This document shows, piece after piece, positions 34,831 to 46,739 of a stretch of 64,000 bases of DNA. The notes under the pieces were generated by a model. It saw nothing but the letters and a program-made list of their open reading frames with translations. It had not been told where the DNA came from and did no database searches. Each line of letters opens with the position of its first letter. The first letter of the stretch is position 1. The translations under genes were made by a program, and so were the position numbers. Source of the stretch: Caprella mutica (taxonomy: Eukaryota > Arthropoda > Malacostraca > Amphipoda > Caprellidae); contig CANNZV010001599.1 in NCBI GenBank assembly GCA_947561585.1, positions 62,001 through 126,000 of the forward strand. The letters run 5' to 3'.

Positions 34831-36126
34831 AGAAAGACTTTTATTCAATGTAAAACATTACAACGTTAGTCACCTTTTCCAAATGAGTGGATCTTCCAGT
34901 AGGTCAATAGAAGCTAAACTATAATAGCCAAACGCATTTTCCACGTCAATTGCTCTACGCTCACCGCTGCTGCATGCGGTTGTACAGCTTCCGGCCGAAG
35001 TTGATGTGGACCTAACGTTTTCGGCTCATGGTTTGCCTAACTGATTAGATACAATTATCCAGAAGTAAATCTGTTAATAAGTGCAGCAAAGAGACTGTTC
35101 CTCAAAGGATTTCTTAGACTCAGCAAATTGAAGGATATATGTATCTCCTGGAATACCTCTCCCACCCCCACCTGTAGTTACCAGATGGGTATGTGGTTAG
35201 AAGCAGCACAATACTATCTATTCAGACGGTTTCTTTCTACTATATACAATTATACATAATAAAATATTCATTATATACTCTCTTCTCATATGCTAGAAAA
35301 TTTAGAGCGGTTTGATAACCCTGTAGTTGTGATCATTGTGACCTTTACTTCAATCTCTGAAAATGTGAATTTGAATTTCATGACACGTGTGTCTAATATT
35401 TTCAAGATGTTTAAGTTTTTTTTGTTTTTGAAATTATTTAACTATATTAAATGAATATTCTGGCAATAATATATTGCACACATGTACATAGGGTAAGTGT
35501 ATCAAATTCCGGCCACTTAAGAGACCCCGATCTCTAAAGATTGGATTCATTTAATTTCACTGGCTTCCAATGCGAGCATTATTTACATAGTGATTAAAAA
35601 ACTGTTAACGAACATTAATGAATCAAAATTTTATGATTTACATATACAATTAATTAGTTATTAATAAATATTGCTCGCTTATCCATTTCTTCCTTAATCC
35701 GGCCAGTACAGCCCCTAATTCCGGCCTTACAATGTTCCTAAAAACGTCCATGTATGTTTAGAGCTAGAAAATTGATTGCTAATTATAGCAATAGTTAATG
35801 TTTGCAGAACTGATAACCGTGGTAACTGGTAAGTACATGAAAAATCAAAGTTTCACAAAATAAATATATGAGATTATTAATTTCCATTTGAAACCAATTA
35901 ACACAATGGTAATCTATTTTTATTTCAGTATTTAACTTGATAAGCTCAAGCAATTTTCAAATCGGGTTATACCTATATTTTAAGAAACAATTCAAGACAA
36001 ATAAAGTTTTCATATAGAAAGAAAATAATTTAATGAATTTAAATTTTATCTAGTTTTTCAACATATGTAAGGATTTATCATAAACATTTGTACCCTTTTG
36101 AACTTTTCAAGTAGAGAATCAATTAT

Positions 36127-36222
36127 ATCCCTATAAACAACGTACGTATTTCGATTCGAATGCTGGGATATCAAATCGATGGATTGTTCCATCGAATCGA
36201 CAGACCGTTGTTTGTAGGGATA
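36127..36222. repeat. small hairpin MITE
   Basis: ATCCCTATAAACAACG and CCGTTGTTTGTAGGGAT are inverted, with TTCGATTCGAATG and ATCGAATCGACAG inside. Less than 100 bp and non-coding; the region could form a compact hairpin. Confidence 0.65.
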
Positions 36223-37227
36223 GCTATCTATTTAAACTATTTTGGTTAATGAAATAAATATGATCAATGAAATTATGTTATGGGATATTATTTATTGTTG
36301 ATCTTTATTAAACACAAACAAATACCTACTGATTAAACCATTCAAAAAATGTTAAAAAAAAAACGGAAAACAAGAGACTTTTCAGAGATGATTTTATAAA
36401 TAAATTTATCTGATTTCCTTCCCTTTCCAAATCATAAACTATTCGACCTCCTCAAAAGCAAACATGTCCGAATCGGGTTGTGTCTAATTCGTTGCGCATG
36501 GTAGCGTATGCCGGTAATAGATATGACTTAAATTAGATATCTAACTGAATGTATCTAAATATTTTGACTGTTTAGAAATCTAATTTATTTCTACCGTCAG
36601 TATCCAAAAATCATCACTCTAGTCCGCATCGTTTAATTTTTAATCAGAAATCGTTTAAAAAGAAGTAATAAGATATCTTTTATATTAATGAATTCCATTT
36701 TAGAATAGATTCCTTTAATTTCGTATCATTTATGATCAATTCCGATATCTATCTAAAATCTAAATGTATCGAAACAACACCAGTAATTAGATATATATTA
36801 TATTATTGACTTACATTCAAAATGTATTCATAATGCACCGAAAATTGCGAGATAAAATTCGTAATTTATCGAAACCTGATATACCTGAATCAACGATTCA
36901 ATTTAATATGCATCCAGGATGGCCGAGTCCCAGAAACACCACTTCCCAGTAAACAAAGTCCTGTCATTTATATTTCTAAACGGTACCACGTGCTCTACGA
37001 GTTTCCATTTTCGATGTCAAAAAAAGAAACAAAATAGATCCCTCTGTATCGTTCAGATACATTTTTAGAGTAGCGATCGATGCAACACTCAAGGAAAGAA
37101 AACAAAAGATATAAACGAAAGCCTTTTAGTAATGAAATAGACAGATACATATTTAAATTAAAGATATATTTCCGGAAGAAAGTTCAAATATCGAACTGTA
37201 TTTATTACCCACTTCCACTTTATTACT

Positions 37228-37389
37228 TATAGTGCAATGTACGTTTGGGGTGTAGTGTGTTACACATTGTTATATCCATATTAAATGGGAATAATTGAAT
37301 TAATTTATTCCCATTTAATATAATGTATGTATATAACAATGTGTAACATTAATCAAATTGATAAGCCCCCAAACGTACATTACACTATA
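37228..37389. mobile_element. MITE at the palindrome centre (TAGTG-AATGTACG ends)
   Basis: TAGTGCAATGTACGTTTGGG is mirrored by CCCAAACGTACATTACACTA, flanked by TA on both sides. The sequences to its left (CACTTTATTACT) and right (AAAGTAAAATCTAATAATA) are themselves inverse-related, so it sits at the symmetry point. About 158 bp. Confidence 0.8.
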
Positions 37390-37568
37390 AAAGTAAAATC
37401 TAATAATAAATATAGTTCGATATTATAATTTATAAAGTTCTTTTGGAGATACATATTCAATATACTAATATAGATATATATTTGACATCGTATTTGCCGT
37501 CTATTGTCAATACTAAAAAAACTCTTTCGTTTATATTGCTTTGTTTATTTATTTGAGTGTTGCATCGC

Positions 37569-37938
37569 TACACTCAGAGAAATTCTGATGCACCCATGTG
37601 TTTCGAGTTCTATGGCTTTGCCTAAAGTGAGACACTTTAGTGCACCAAACTCTAGTTTGGATGCACTTAGGCTCGAAAGTGCATCAGTTCGATGCACTTT
37701 AGTGTCTCAAATTTAACTTTGTCCTTTGCCAAAAAGATGAGAATAATGTCCTAATCATTTTAACAAAATTATTGCTGAGACACTAAATGCATCGAACTGA
37801 TGCACTTTAGTGCATCAATACTAGAGTTTGATGCACTAATTAAGTGTCACGTTATAGAGACAAAGCCATAGGGTGAAGTTGAGGTGAACTCGAAACACCT
37901 GAGTGCATCAATTGGAGTTGTTTATTTTTCTCAGTGTA
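37569..37938. mobile_element. MITE with CACTCAGAGAAA ends in the palindrome's right arm
   Basis: CACTCAGAGAAA at 37571 and TTTTTCTCAGTG ending at 37936 are inverted, with TA on both sides (37569-37570, 37937-37938). The interior contains repeated GATGCACTTTAGTG / AGTGCATCAGTTCGATGC palindromes. The left arm of the host palindrome (near 37067-37094) preserves the uninterrupted site, confirming the insertion. Length 366 bp. Confidence 0.88.
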
Positions 37939-38639
37939 ATCTAAAGATGTATCTGAATGATACACAATGATCTATTCTGTTTCTTTTTTTTCGTCATTGA
38001 AAATATAGAGCACGTGGTACCGTTTAGAAATATAATTGACAGAACTATATATGTTTGCTGGGAAGTGGTGTGTCTGGGACTCGGCCAACCTGGATGCATA
38101 TTACATTGATTCTGGTTTGATATTATAAGCGACTCTGCATGAGACACTCTAATATTTTACAGTGAATATGCAATGAAATTGATATCAGATTTTGATAAAT
38201 TATTGATTTTATCTCACAGGATTCGGAGCATTATGAATACATTTTGAACGTAATTCAGTAATATAATACATTTAGGTAGATATCGGAATTGACCATAAAT
38301 CATACGAAATTTTAGGTATAATTCTAAAACGGAATTCAATAATATAAGTTATAACAGATATCTATTTATACTGGTGTTGTTTCGATACGCATTAAACGAT
38401 TTCTGATTAGAAAATAAACGATGCTAACTACATAGAGTGAAGATTTTTGGAAACTGACAGTAGAAATTTATTAAATTTCTAAACAGTCAAATAATTTAGA
38501 TGCATTCAGTTAGATATCTAATTTAAGTGTATTTCATATCTATTACTGGCAAGCGCTACCAGCCCAACGAATTAGACACAACCTGATTTCGAATCGACCA
38601 GGAGATGTTGGCTGGGCCGGCCTGTCCGATATTCTGCCC

Positions 38640-38990
38640 CCCATAAACCGGCATGTTCATAATTTGGTCCCCCATAAACCAGCCTACTCATAATCCGGCC
38701 CCCCATAAACCAGCCTGTTAATAATCCGGCCCCCCATCAACCAGCCTGCTCATAATCCGGCCCCCCATAAACCAGCCTATCCTAATATCCGGCCCCCCAT
38801 AAACCAGCCTGTTAATAATCCGGCCCCCCATAAACCAGCCTGTTAATAATCCGGCCCCCCATCAACCAGCCTGCTCATAATCCGGCCCCCCATAAACCAG
38901 CCTATCCTAATATCCGGCCCCCCATAAACCAGCCTGTTAATAATCCGGCCCCCCATAAACCAGCCTATCCTAATATCCAGCCTCCCATTT
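38640..38990 (+). repeat. 31-bp minisatellite, about 11-12 units
   Basis: Units of ATAATCCGGCCCCCCATAAA followed by CCAGCCTGTTA, alternating with variants CTGCTCAT and CTATCCTA. A three-unit order recurs, showing higher-order duplication. CCGGCC in the unit is also found in the terminal repeats of the enclosing element. Confidence 0.93.
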
Positions 38991-39609
38991 ACCGTCCACT
39001 ACATAAATTTATTAGGTGAAGATATTTTGATATGCCGGATTTTGGTTTTATTAAAGATCATATGATGCTTGATTGGAATAAGTTCACAATATTATTATTT
39101 TACCTACTGTAACTCTATGAAATGACATATGATCTAGTCGTTAATATTCCATAATCCGGCCTAGTGGCCGGAAATGAGTTATGAGTTCCATAATCCAACA
39201 ATTCGTGTATATATGGAATATAATGATTCAATCAACTATAAAATATGTGAAATATTATTTAACGCATTGGAACATTTCATTTATACGTTTTCAATATTTC
39301 TTTTATGTTTTTGCTAAAAAAAAAACAATTAAAATAACGAGGTATCCTTCAACCTTGACTCTTACGTTTTGTCATAGTAAATTAAGACGAATTTCTCATT
39401 ATCCCTAATATGCTTTTTAAATGATAAATAAATAATTTTTGATCAACCAATTAAGCCAAATGAACATCCAATAAAGGTGGATGAAATCAGATCCCTCTCA
39501 AATTCTCCTATAAGATTCTTACAACTTTATTCTGTTCCTTATTTCAATTGTTTACATAATTACCAGGCCGGAATACGGCAATGGCCGGGATTTGATACCT
39601 TCGCCCTAG

Positions 39610-42100
39610 GTACTTACCTCATTCTATCCTTTCTGTGATAGTTACCCTTCAAATATATTTAATGAAGTATGTTAAAAATAGTATGGTAAAAGTAAATTAG
39701 AATTAAATGATCAGGTGAACTATTAACACTAAATTAACCTATTTAAATAGATACAGTATACGCATATATCCATTTAAGCATATTATTAGTAAAATCTATC
39801 TAATTGTGCTATATATTAATATCTCCATCATAAAAAGCTATTAGTATTAGCTATTTATTTACAAACTCTTTGCTGTCAGTAGTAGTTGAATTTATAGAAG
39901 AATTGAAGTGATAACAATTCCCTGGGTAATTGAGACATTGATTATATTTTTGAGGGTCGGTACAACTTTTATTTTGCAAAAGTAAGACCTAATATTCTGA
40001 TCTTGAATTCCAATCTATACTATTATTAAAGAAACCGTATCAGTCGATTCGTAAGTCATTAAGTACTTATCACAAAGTAAATATATAAGATATGGAAATT
40101 ATTTCGATGTGTTCATCAATACATATTGCAGCAATGTTCATTTTAAAGCATTATTAACGTACCTATCATAAATAGGTACGTATTCCAATAATATCCCCAT
40201 TTACACTGTTAGTAAAATTTCAATGCTATTTGCATATTTCATCTCTTATCTTTAAATGAACTCTCCACTCTAATTAAAGTTTTAATTAGTTCCTGAAGTA
40301 TATGAACATTACTATAATAAGTTTATCCAATTTGTACATTTACACGAATATTTATTTAAAATATATTAAGAAAGTAAACAGTTGAAGCAAAATGTCCTTT
40401 TGATTTTTTCGTCAATGATTTTTTGCAAAATAGAGAACGAATCGAGATGGGTATAAATCGAGAGTTACCTGTATAACAAATGAAGATGTTGTCCGGTTAC
40501 AGCTAAAAACTTTTTTTTTTTAAATTAGTTTTATTTAATGTTATCTTTAGGTGGAATCCAGATTTATGCCGTGGAATATTTCAGCGGTGGAATTTAGCTA
40601 GAACCGATTAAATCATATCATTCATTATGTCTTCACTGAAATCTTCATATGTAGCGATGCAGCTGATAACAATTTTTGCTAAAATGATACTACAAATAAG
40701 TTTATCAGATTAGTATATATAATATGTAAGATAAGGATACATGATAATGTCCTGCGAGTATAAAGAAGTAGAATAACGTTTGTGAATAACATACCAAATG
40801 AAAGTATGTTCCTGTTCCCACAAGGTATCTTCAAATAGATAAAATAAAACATTAACAGATTATTAATCATTCGGTTACATTAAAAATTTAGACTTAACGA
40901 GTTATCTGTATGCTATACAGGATGACACATAAAAAAGTGTTCCCAAATCTGAATTAATATAAATATTCTATTTATAATTAGTTAAATAAAATAGAGTTCG
41001 AGTGATTTAAAAATTATATTATTTTCATGTATCCACTTTACCACCGTAATTGCTTAAGATTGTGTGAAACACCAAAGATCACCCTTCACTTTGAATTAAA
41101 CCAATGGAATTTTTTTGAGTTTAAATTGCAAGCTCACAGATATGTATTCGCGAATAAAATTCAAAAATTTGTTGCTATACTACAGTATTGTCGGATTTTT
41201 GTTTTGTTTAAAAAGACACCCCGGTATATTCCACCCCAGTAACAATGATCATTAGGGTAACAATAAATAGCCAAAAATTATATTTTCAGATGGCCATTTG
41301 TTAAATACTTCGAATACATGAAGAAATAATAATAATAGCTCTGAGACAATTGGACAATATTTAGAGGAAGTTCAAGTTAATTTTTGAAACTTTATCCTAA
41401 TAGACAAAAATACAAATATTCATAGTTTGATCATTTATTATTAATTCTTTATTAACATGAAACTGCAGTGTATACCTTTACAAAAATGGTTGAAAGAGGT
41501 GTGGAGGGGGTAGACTGGCAGAGACAACCCATTCAATGTTTTTGCTTTTTGCTTATAAGTTACTGTTTGGATTCTAGGACAAAAAAATCCGTGGTCAAAA
41601 TCTCTTCATGTAAAAAGGCAATGATACCTCCAGTCTTAAAACACTGTGAAATAATTCCCCTCATCCCCATCAACAACTTGGTAAAAAAAAATCATGTAAA
41701 AGGTGTGGAAAAAGGTTTTCGGTCAAAAACCATTTTGCACCTCTTTTCCTCGAAGTCAAAATACCGAATTTAAAATAAAATAAAAATAACAATAAGTACT
41801 ATTCTGACATCATCTTACAATTAATATCGCTGTTGCGTTGGCTATAGGGAAGAAAATCAGCTTGTGATTGAAAATCTAAATACCTCAACTGATAAAGAGC
41901 GTTCACACAACCTTTCTTTCTTCTGTTCTATCACATGTGTAGAGAAAAATAAATATCTTGTCACTGGTCAACAAAAAGTTTGATTTGACTACAATGAAAA
42001 TGAAAGTTACCTAGTATTATTTAATTTATATAAAATAGTAATGAATGATTAATATTAATACCCAACAAACCTAATCTGTAAAGTGGGGTAGAACTTACCG
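39610..42100. other. AT-rich sequence without recognisable gene
   Basis: Open frames up to about 100 codons (for example 41468-41773) lack recognisable motifs. CACCCCGGTATATTCCACCCC at 41216-41236 is the inverse of the minisatellite at 42100-42215, so the two could bound a repeat. Confidence 0.35.
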
Positions 42101-42215
42101 GGGTGGAATATACCGAGGTGGAATATACCTAGGGTGGAATATACCGTGGTGAAATATACCGGGGTGGAATATATACCGGGGTGGAATATACCGGGGTGGA
42201 ATATACCGGGCACCA
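42095..42215 (+). repeat. 15-bp minisatellite GGGGTGGAATATACC
   Basis: About seven to eight units with variants at the first bases (GAGGTGG, TAGGGTGG, GTGGTGA). An inverted single unit lies at about 41218-41236. Confidence 0.88.
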
Positions 42216-42364
42216 TTATTGAGTTATGAGTATCTTAAATATGCGACTGGAACTGAAATAAAAAGATATGTATGCTCTTGAAATATATGCAGAGAACTTC
42301 ATTTATGCAATATGCACAATGTCACATCCCTAGAGATAACATTGACACATTTTATTCGTGTAAC

Positions 42365-42700
42365 TTTTTCGATTTTGGCTTTAGTTTTTTGAAAAAATGT
42401 AGTTTTTAAATTTTTTTTTACATATTTCAAAATACGAGAAGTGTATGAGTGTATATGCTAGAATAAAAACTATCACAGTTTTAGAATCCTTGGAACATTT
42501 AGAACAAATGTATACAGAGCTTTTTTAAATATTTCTTCATGTTTTTTTATGAGCATTTTTTGATGACTAACTAAAATTTTCAAAAAAAAATCCAAATTTT
42601 TCGATTTTGAACTGCGATAAAAAGAGAACAAGGAAGAAATTTGAGAAAGCCCTCAATATATTAGTTAGAAGTGTTCCAAGGATTTCAAAACTATCCTTGA
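42365..42700 (+). repeat. dispersed repeat, copy 1 (partner at 54335-54672)
   Basis: Shares long identical stretches such as CGAGAAGTGTATGAGTGTAT, ATGCTAGAATAAAAACTA and TTTTAGAATCCTTG with 54335-54672 in the same orientation. Both copies are non-coding. No terminal repeats are obvious. Confidence 0.75.
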
Positions 42701-42709
42701 TTTACTTGT

Positions 42710-42860
42710 ACCTTATATATTCTCTACAAACAATTTTGAATTAATTCCTATGTTTACCTTAATTTTGCCATGAACACTTCTAAATTAATCCCTATATTTA
42801 CATTAATTTTACTGTGAACAAAATAAGAGATCTCTATGAACTCTTTACCAGTTTCTACAC
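42710..42860. mobile_element. fragment of a CCAGTCTGCAG-type MITE
   Basis: Contains TTGAATTAATTCCTATGTTT, CATTAATTTT and AAATAAGAGATCTCTATGAA, the internal signature of the MITEs at 4469-4647 and 4963-5396, ending near CCAGTTTCT. Confidence 0.6.
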
Positions 42861-43194
42861 AGCACAGACTAGTATATTTAAATATTATAATGGAAAATAT
42901 TCAGAAGTAAATTTCATCTAACTAGGCTCACTTTAATCCCAATGCTATAGGGCAGAACCGGGTGAGTTCGTACATTTTTCCTTTCATGGCTTCTAGAATC
43001 TTAACTACTCGGGATACAAATTCATTCTAACTCACAATCGAATCTTTAGGTATTCAACTGGTTACAACTACAAACTAAAATATTTAAAACCTTATGGTTC
43101 TCTCTTAATATTGATTTTAATGAGATATATTCGTACAAGCAGAGTATCACTCCGTACAGTACTAAAAAAGTTAAAAAAGGAAAATTTACTTCCT

Positions 43195-43817
43195 ATACTT
43201 CGGTGGATGATGAAGTAGGTACAAGCTCGGTGGATAGTGAAGCAATAGCAGGCTTGGTATGGTGAAGTAGGAAAAGGCTCGGTGGATGGTGAAGCAGGAG
43301 CAGGCTCTGTGGATGGTGAAGTATTTGAAGGCTCGGTTGATGGTGAAGCAATAGCAGGCTCGGTGGATGGTAAAGTAGGAGTGGGCTCAATGGATGGTGA
43401 GGCAGGCTCGGTGGATGGTGAAGTAGGAGCAGGCTCTGTTGATGGCGCATTTTCTACTTGCTTGCTCTGATAATGATTTGAACTATTTTCAGCACATTTT
43501 GGAATAGCGCCGTCCTTTAATACTTCGCTGGTAAAAAATTTCCTTTCTAATCAATGCTCATCAAATTCTGAACAATTTCTTGGTCTCTTTGTGGCTTCTT
43601 ACAGCGCCATTGGAGGAGCTTTATACAATTTTGCAGCTGTATGTACTGATGTTCCATTTTTCCAGACGTTATATGTCTGTTCCACATCACAGGAAGAATA
43701 CTGTTCCATTCCCAAGCCATATATTAAAATATAAATATAGAGGTGAATTCGGACATGATGGGGTGAAACAGTACAGAGGAGGATGTGCCCATACATATTT
43801 GTACGATGACACCCCAC
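43195..43817 (-). pseudogene. degenerate ORF with possible pipsqueak-type HTH and STEP repeats
   Basis: One minus-strand frame reads from 43817 to about 43250 with two stops. The first part contains VEQTYNVWKNGTSVHTAAKL followed by YKAPPMAL, similar to the pipsqueak/pogo helix-turn-helix. It is followed by KRPRNCSEF, KDGAIPKCAENSSNHYQSKQ and then about eight repeats of the type PSTEPAPTS. The DNA at 43200-43450 is correspondingly a 27-bp tandem repeat. It may be a remnant of a pogo-like transposase or of a host gene; the HTH match is by eye and weak. Confidence 0.35.
43200..43450 (+). repeat. 27-bp minisatellite (GGCTCGGTGGATGGTGAAG units)
   Basis: About eight to nine units, length a multiple of three, open on both strands. 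On the minus strand it continues the frame of the degenerate ORF (PSTEP repeats). On the plus strand it reads as GSVDGE repeats, which is a by-product. Confidence 0.88.
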
Positions 43818-43967
43818 ACCGCTATTTAGTTTTCAAAATGGAATACATCGGATATTAATGAGTTTTACTTTTAACTAAATGTTAACGTTTACCATCGTAA
43901 AGAATATCCTAGTGAATACTAGTATTCCATATAAAGTTTTTAGATAATAAATTGTAATTGCTATGGC

Positions 43968-45660
43968 TTAGCTCAGCGCCGCTACTTCTGTTCTAATGTA
44001 GCGGTAACGGCAGCGCCGCTACTTTTTTCAGAGGCGCTAGAGGTTTATTGTGCTACAGCGCTGCCGCTTCTTTTAAAATAAAAATGTTAAAGTTATCTGA
44101 AGAATCTAGATAAAAGTCTATACAATTGCGCGACCCTAGATAGCTATTCAGTTGTAAGTCATATTCAGACGAATCCTCGCAGTGCGACTAACTGACATTC
44201 ATACAATGATTAATAGTCCGATCATAATAATGATACGAAATGTGAATATTTGACATTAAGACAAAACCGCTTAATACGATCAACTTACACATCGTCTTAC
44301 GCTTTTATGCAGATGTGTTTATTGCAATAAAATGGGTTTAACTCAATGGTTATTCTTGAAAATTTCAGGGAAATGTGCATCTACATTGCAAGTAACTTAT
44401 AAAAATTTGAAAGTAATTAAAATATTATTTCGGATGCTACAATCATTTTGCTAAAAGTTACTCATTTTCAGTGTACCTAGCATACCACTAAAAATGCGTA
44501 AATAAACGTTTTAAATTATTCTATTGTAATTTTTTTAGCGATATCGTTCATGTGCAGTTTAACTGCTAATTTTAAGTCAATATCCGGTTTGATTTCCCCT
44601 CTTTTCTACCATTTATAAAAGACGCTTATCCATCAAATCTGTCAATTTCTGTATTGTATTAGACGTTATCGTCTTACAAGAGTCTTCAGAATCCTTCCAG
44701 AGCTCATCTTTCGACGAGAACTGACGTCTTCGCACAAATACACATTCTTCTTCAGGATGGACTGAAGTTTCTCAATTGTGTTTGAATCTAGAGAGAGACT
44801 GGGCCATACCATCAACTTGTCATTGACTAACTTATTACTCCTCAAGAAATTCACAGTTGCTTTAGTAGAGTGAGAAGAGTGTTGTCATGTATTAAGATAA
44901 CTTTTTTTAACGCAGCAGGTTTCATTTTCAGCCAATGAACAAATCCACAATTCAAAAAGTTAATATAATTAGCAGAATTCATTTTAACTCCTTTTGGAAT
45001 CCTGGAAGATCCAACCATTTCATTTCCAATGGTCCCAGCCCAAATTATTACATCTCTTTTTCCATGTTGACGTCAAATTTGTTGGCGATGTGATTGTGGT
45101 GAGGCATGAGGGAGCCAAGCTTTAGCCCATCAGACGGGGCCTTCGAGAGTTTTCACGCATTTTGTCTTTCTAGAGAACTGTTTGGTAGACATTCTTAATA
45201 TACTTCTCCACCCATAGTAACCTTGTGTATTTCCTTCGAAAAATGCCTGGTAACAGGTGAAACGTAAGAGGCAATTAGTTTCAATATTCTACAATGGCGA
45301 GTTTCTCCACACAGACTCTTGAAAACTGCATCACTAGTTTCCAATGGTTTTCTCTTGAGTTCTCTCTTGATCAAGGATAGTTATGTCTCGTAGCTATTTG
45401 GAATTTGTTCCTATACTTGTGAGTAATCTTTTTTCAAGGGATCAACAATCAATTTCTACACTGTACGTGGCCGTAAATATAATAAATACAATTTTACAGC
45501 ATATATGATATTTTTTTGGAAAGTAGCGCTGTAGCGCTGCCTCTACATTCTATTGTAGCTGCAGCGCCGCTGCTTTTATGAAAATGTAGCGGTAGCGCCG
45601 CTACAATATTATGCATGTAGCGACAGCGCCGTTGCTTTTCAAAGTAGCGCTGCCCACCTC
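43968..45660. mobile_element. probable hAT-like element with GCAGCGCTAC subterminal repeats, hosting a Tc1 relic
   Basis: Both ends (43968-44080 and 45515-45660) are dense in AGCGCCGCTAC / GTAGCGGCGCT words, many per 100 bp. The right end read inwards is CAGAGGTGGGCAGCGCTACT, a typical hAT terminus. The left terminus is degenerate (GCTCAGCGCCGCTACTT). The middle is occupied by a decayed DD37E Tc1 transposase. No target duplication could be assigned. Confidence 0.5.
44587..45473 (-). pseudogene. decayed Tc1-type (DD37E) transposase
   Basis: Minus-strand pieces align collinearly with the intact transposase at 56544-57557. LVNDKLMVWPSLSLDSNTIE corresponds to SDDKLMVWPSLSPDLNPIE (third catalytic region), and the opposite end near 45460 (ACTGTACGTGGCC) matches the region encoding VKKF. 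The first 40 codons or so and the TIRs are missing, and many stops and indels are present. Confidence 0.8.
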
Positions 45661-46076
45661 TGCATCTAGGATTCTAGGAACTTAAATTCAACATTTGATA
45701 GTTGATACTAATTTACAAGAGGATTACAATAATTATTGTAAAATAAAATCATACTAGACTAGGAGTTTAGGCCTACCTAGTAGTTGGGGCCTAAATAAAT
45801 TTAGCACTCAGCACTCTTTCTTCTCTTGACAGTCAAAATTGGGTGCCTAGCTGAGTTGATAACGTTAGCTTGGTAATTTCTAAATCTTTACTAAGTTACT
45901 AGTAATTTACTAGGTACCTAGCAGGATCTATTCATAGCCAAGTTCCAACTAGAGGCTTGGCCTAGCTACTACTCACTCTACTGAGTAAACTACTAGACCA
46001 GCTTAGAGATATCTAGTTATTAAAGTTTATACTTACTTTTTGAGGTCGAATAATTGATCTTTTTTATCTATGGATA

Positions 46077-46735
46077 TACAGGGTGTCCGAAACTTTTGTT
46101 GCCAAACTTTAACATAAGGTTGCATTCGTCGAAATAAACACTTTTTATTCTATGTAGGTATGGTCTAAAATGCTTAGTTAAAAAAGTAGTATCTGTACCG
46201 TTTATTATCATTAGTTAATGACATTTTTTTAATAACGCAATAAGAAACAAAACATTTTTAACACTAATTATTAGGAGCACAAGAAACTTAATCTTAAATT
46301 AAGTTACATGTTTGCAAAATATGTTCAAACTGCCTCCCATTTGTTGCGATGCAGCCGTTCAAACGTTTGTCCAATGATTGGCGGACGCGAGCAAAGACAC
46401 CAGGAGTTTCACGAATCCTTACGGGAAAAACGTTTGAATGCTTGCATCGCAACAAATGGACGGCAAATTGAACACATTCTGTAAACATGTAACCTAATTT
46501 AAGATCATGTTTCTTGTGCTCCTAATATTTACTATTGAAAATGTTCTGTTTCTTATCGGACATTAAAAAAAATAATGTTAACTAATAATAATAAATGGTA
46601 CATAGATTACTTACATAACCTTGTAACTCATTAACTAAGCATTTTAGACCATACCTTCATAGAATATAAAGTGTTTATTTCGACGAATGCAACCTTATGT
46701 TAAAGTTTGGCAACAAAAGTGTCGGACGCCCTGTA
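46077..46735. mobile_element. palindromic mariner-like element, copy 2, with TA duplication
   Basis: CAGGGTGTCCGAAACTTTTG at 46079 is mirrored by AAAGTGTCGGACGCCCTG ending at 46733, flanked by TA both sides. The arms are inverted copies, as in the element at 12037-12708, with which it shares its whole layout including the same break point. The minus strand of the left arm encodes RVRQSLDKRLNGCIATNGRQ followed by FEHIL, the transposase C-terminus only. Confidence 0.9.
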
Positions 46736-46739
46736 TAAT

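Larger units (their letters stand above)
36462..38606. repeat. 2.1-kb palindrome with about 0.8-kb arms
   Basis: The left arm from GAATCGGGTTGTGTCTAATT is mirrored by the right arm ending AATTAGACACAACCTGATTT. Correspondence continues through TTAGATATCTAACTGAATG, GTCCCAGAAACACCACTTCC (right arm GGAAGTGGTGTGTCTGGGAC) and TTTCTAAACGGTACCACGTG to the centre. Arms are diverged by substitutions and small indels. One MITE sits almost exactly at the centre (37230-37387) and another splits the right arm (37571-37936). Confidence 0.85.
35490..39608. mobile_element. 4.1-kb DNA element with TAGGG...TCCGGCC inverted ends
   Basis: TAGGGTAAGTGTATCAAATT followed by CCGGCC at the left is inverted at the right as GGCCGGGATTTGATACC, then TTCGCCCTA. 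CCGGCC words recur inside both ends (35700, 35730, 39155, 39570). It carries a 2.1-kb palindrome (36462-38606), a 31-bp array (38640-38990) and several MITEs, but no recognisable transposase. It is either a large non-autonomous transposon or one emptied by nested insertions. Confidence 0.6.

Noticed and set aside
43282..43470. Plus-strand ORF with GSVDGE repeats
   Set aside because: Shadow of the 27-bp minisatellite; the minus-strand frame continues into non-repeat sequence and is the better candidate.
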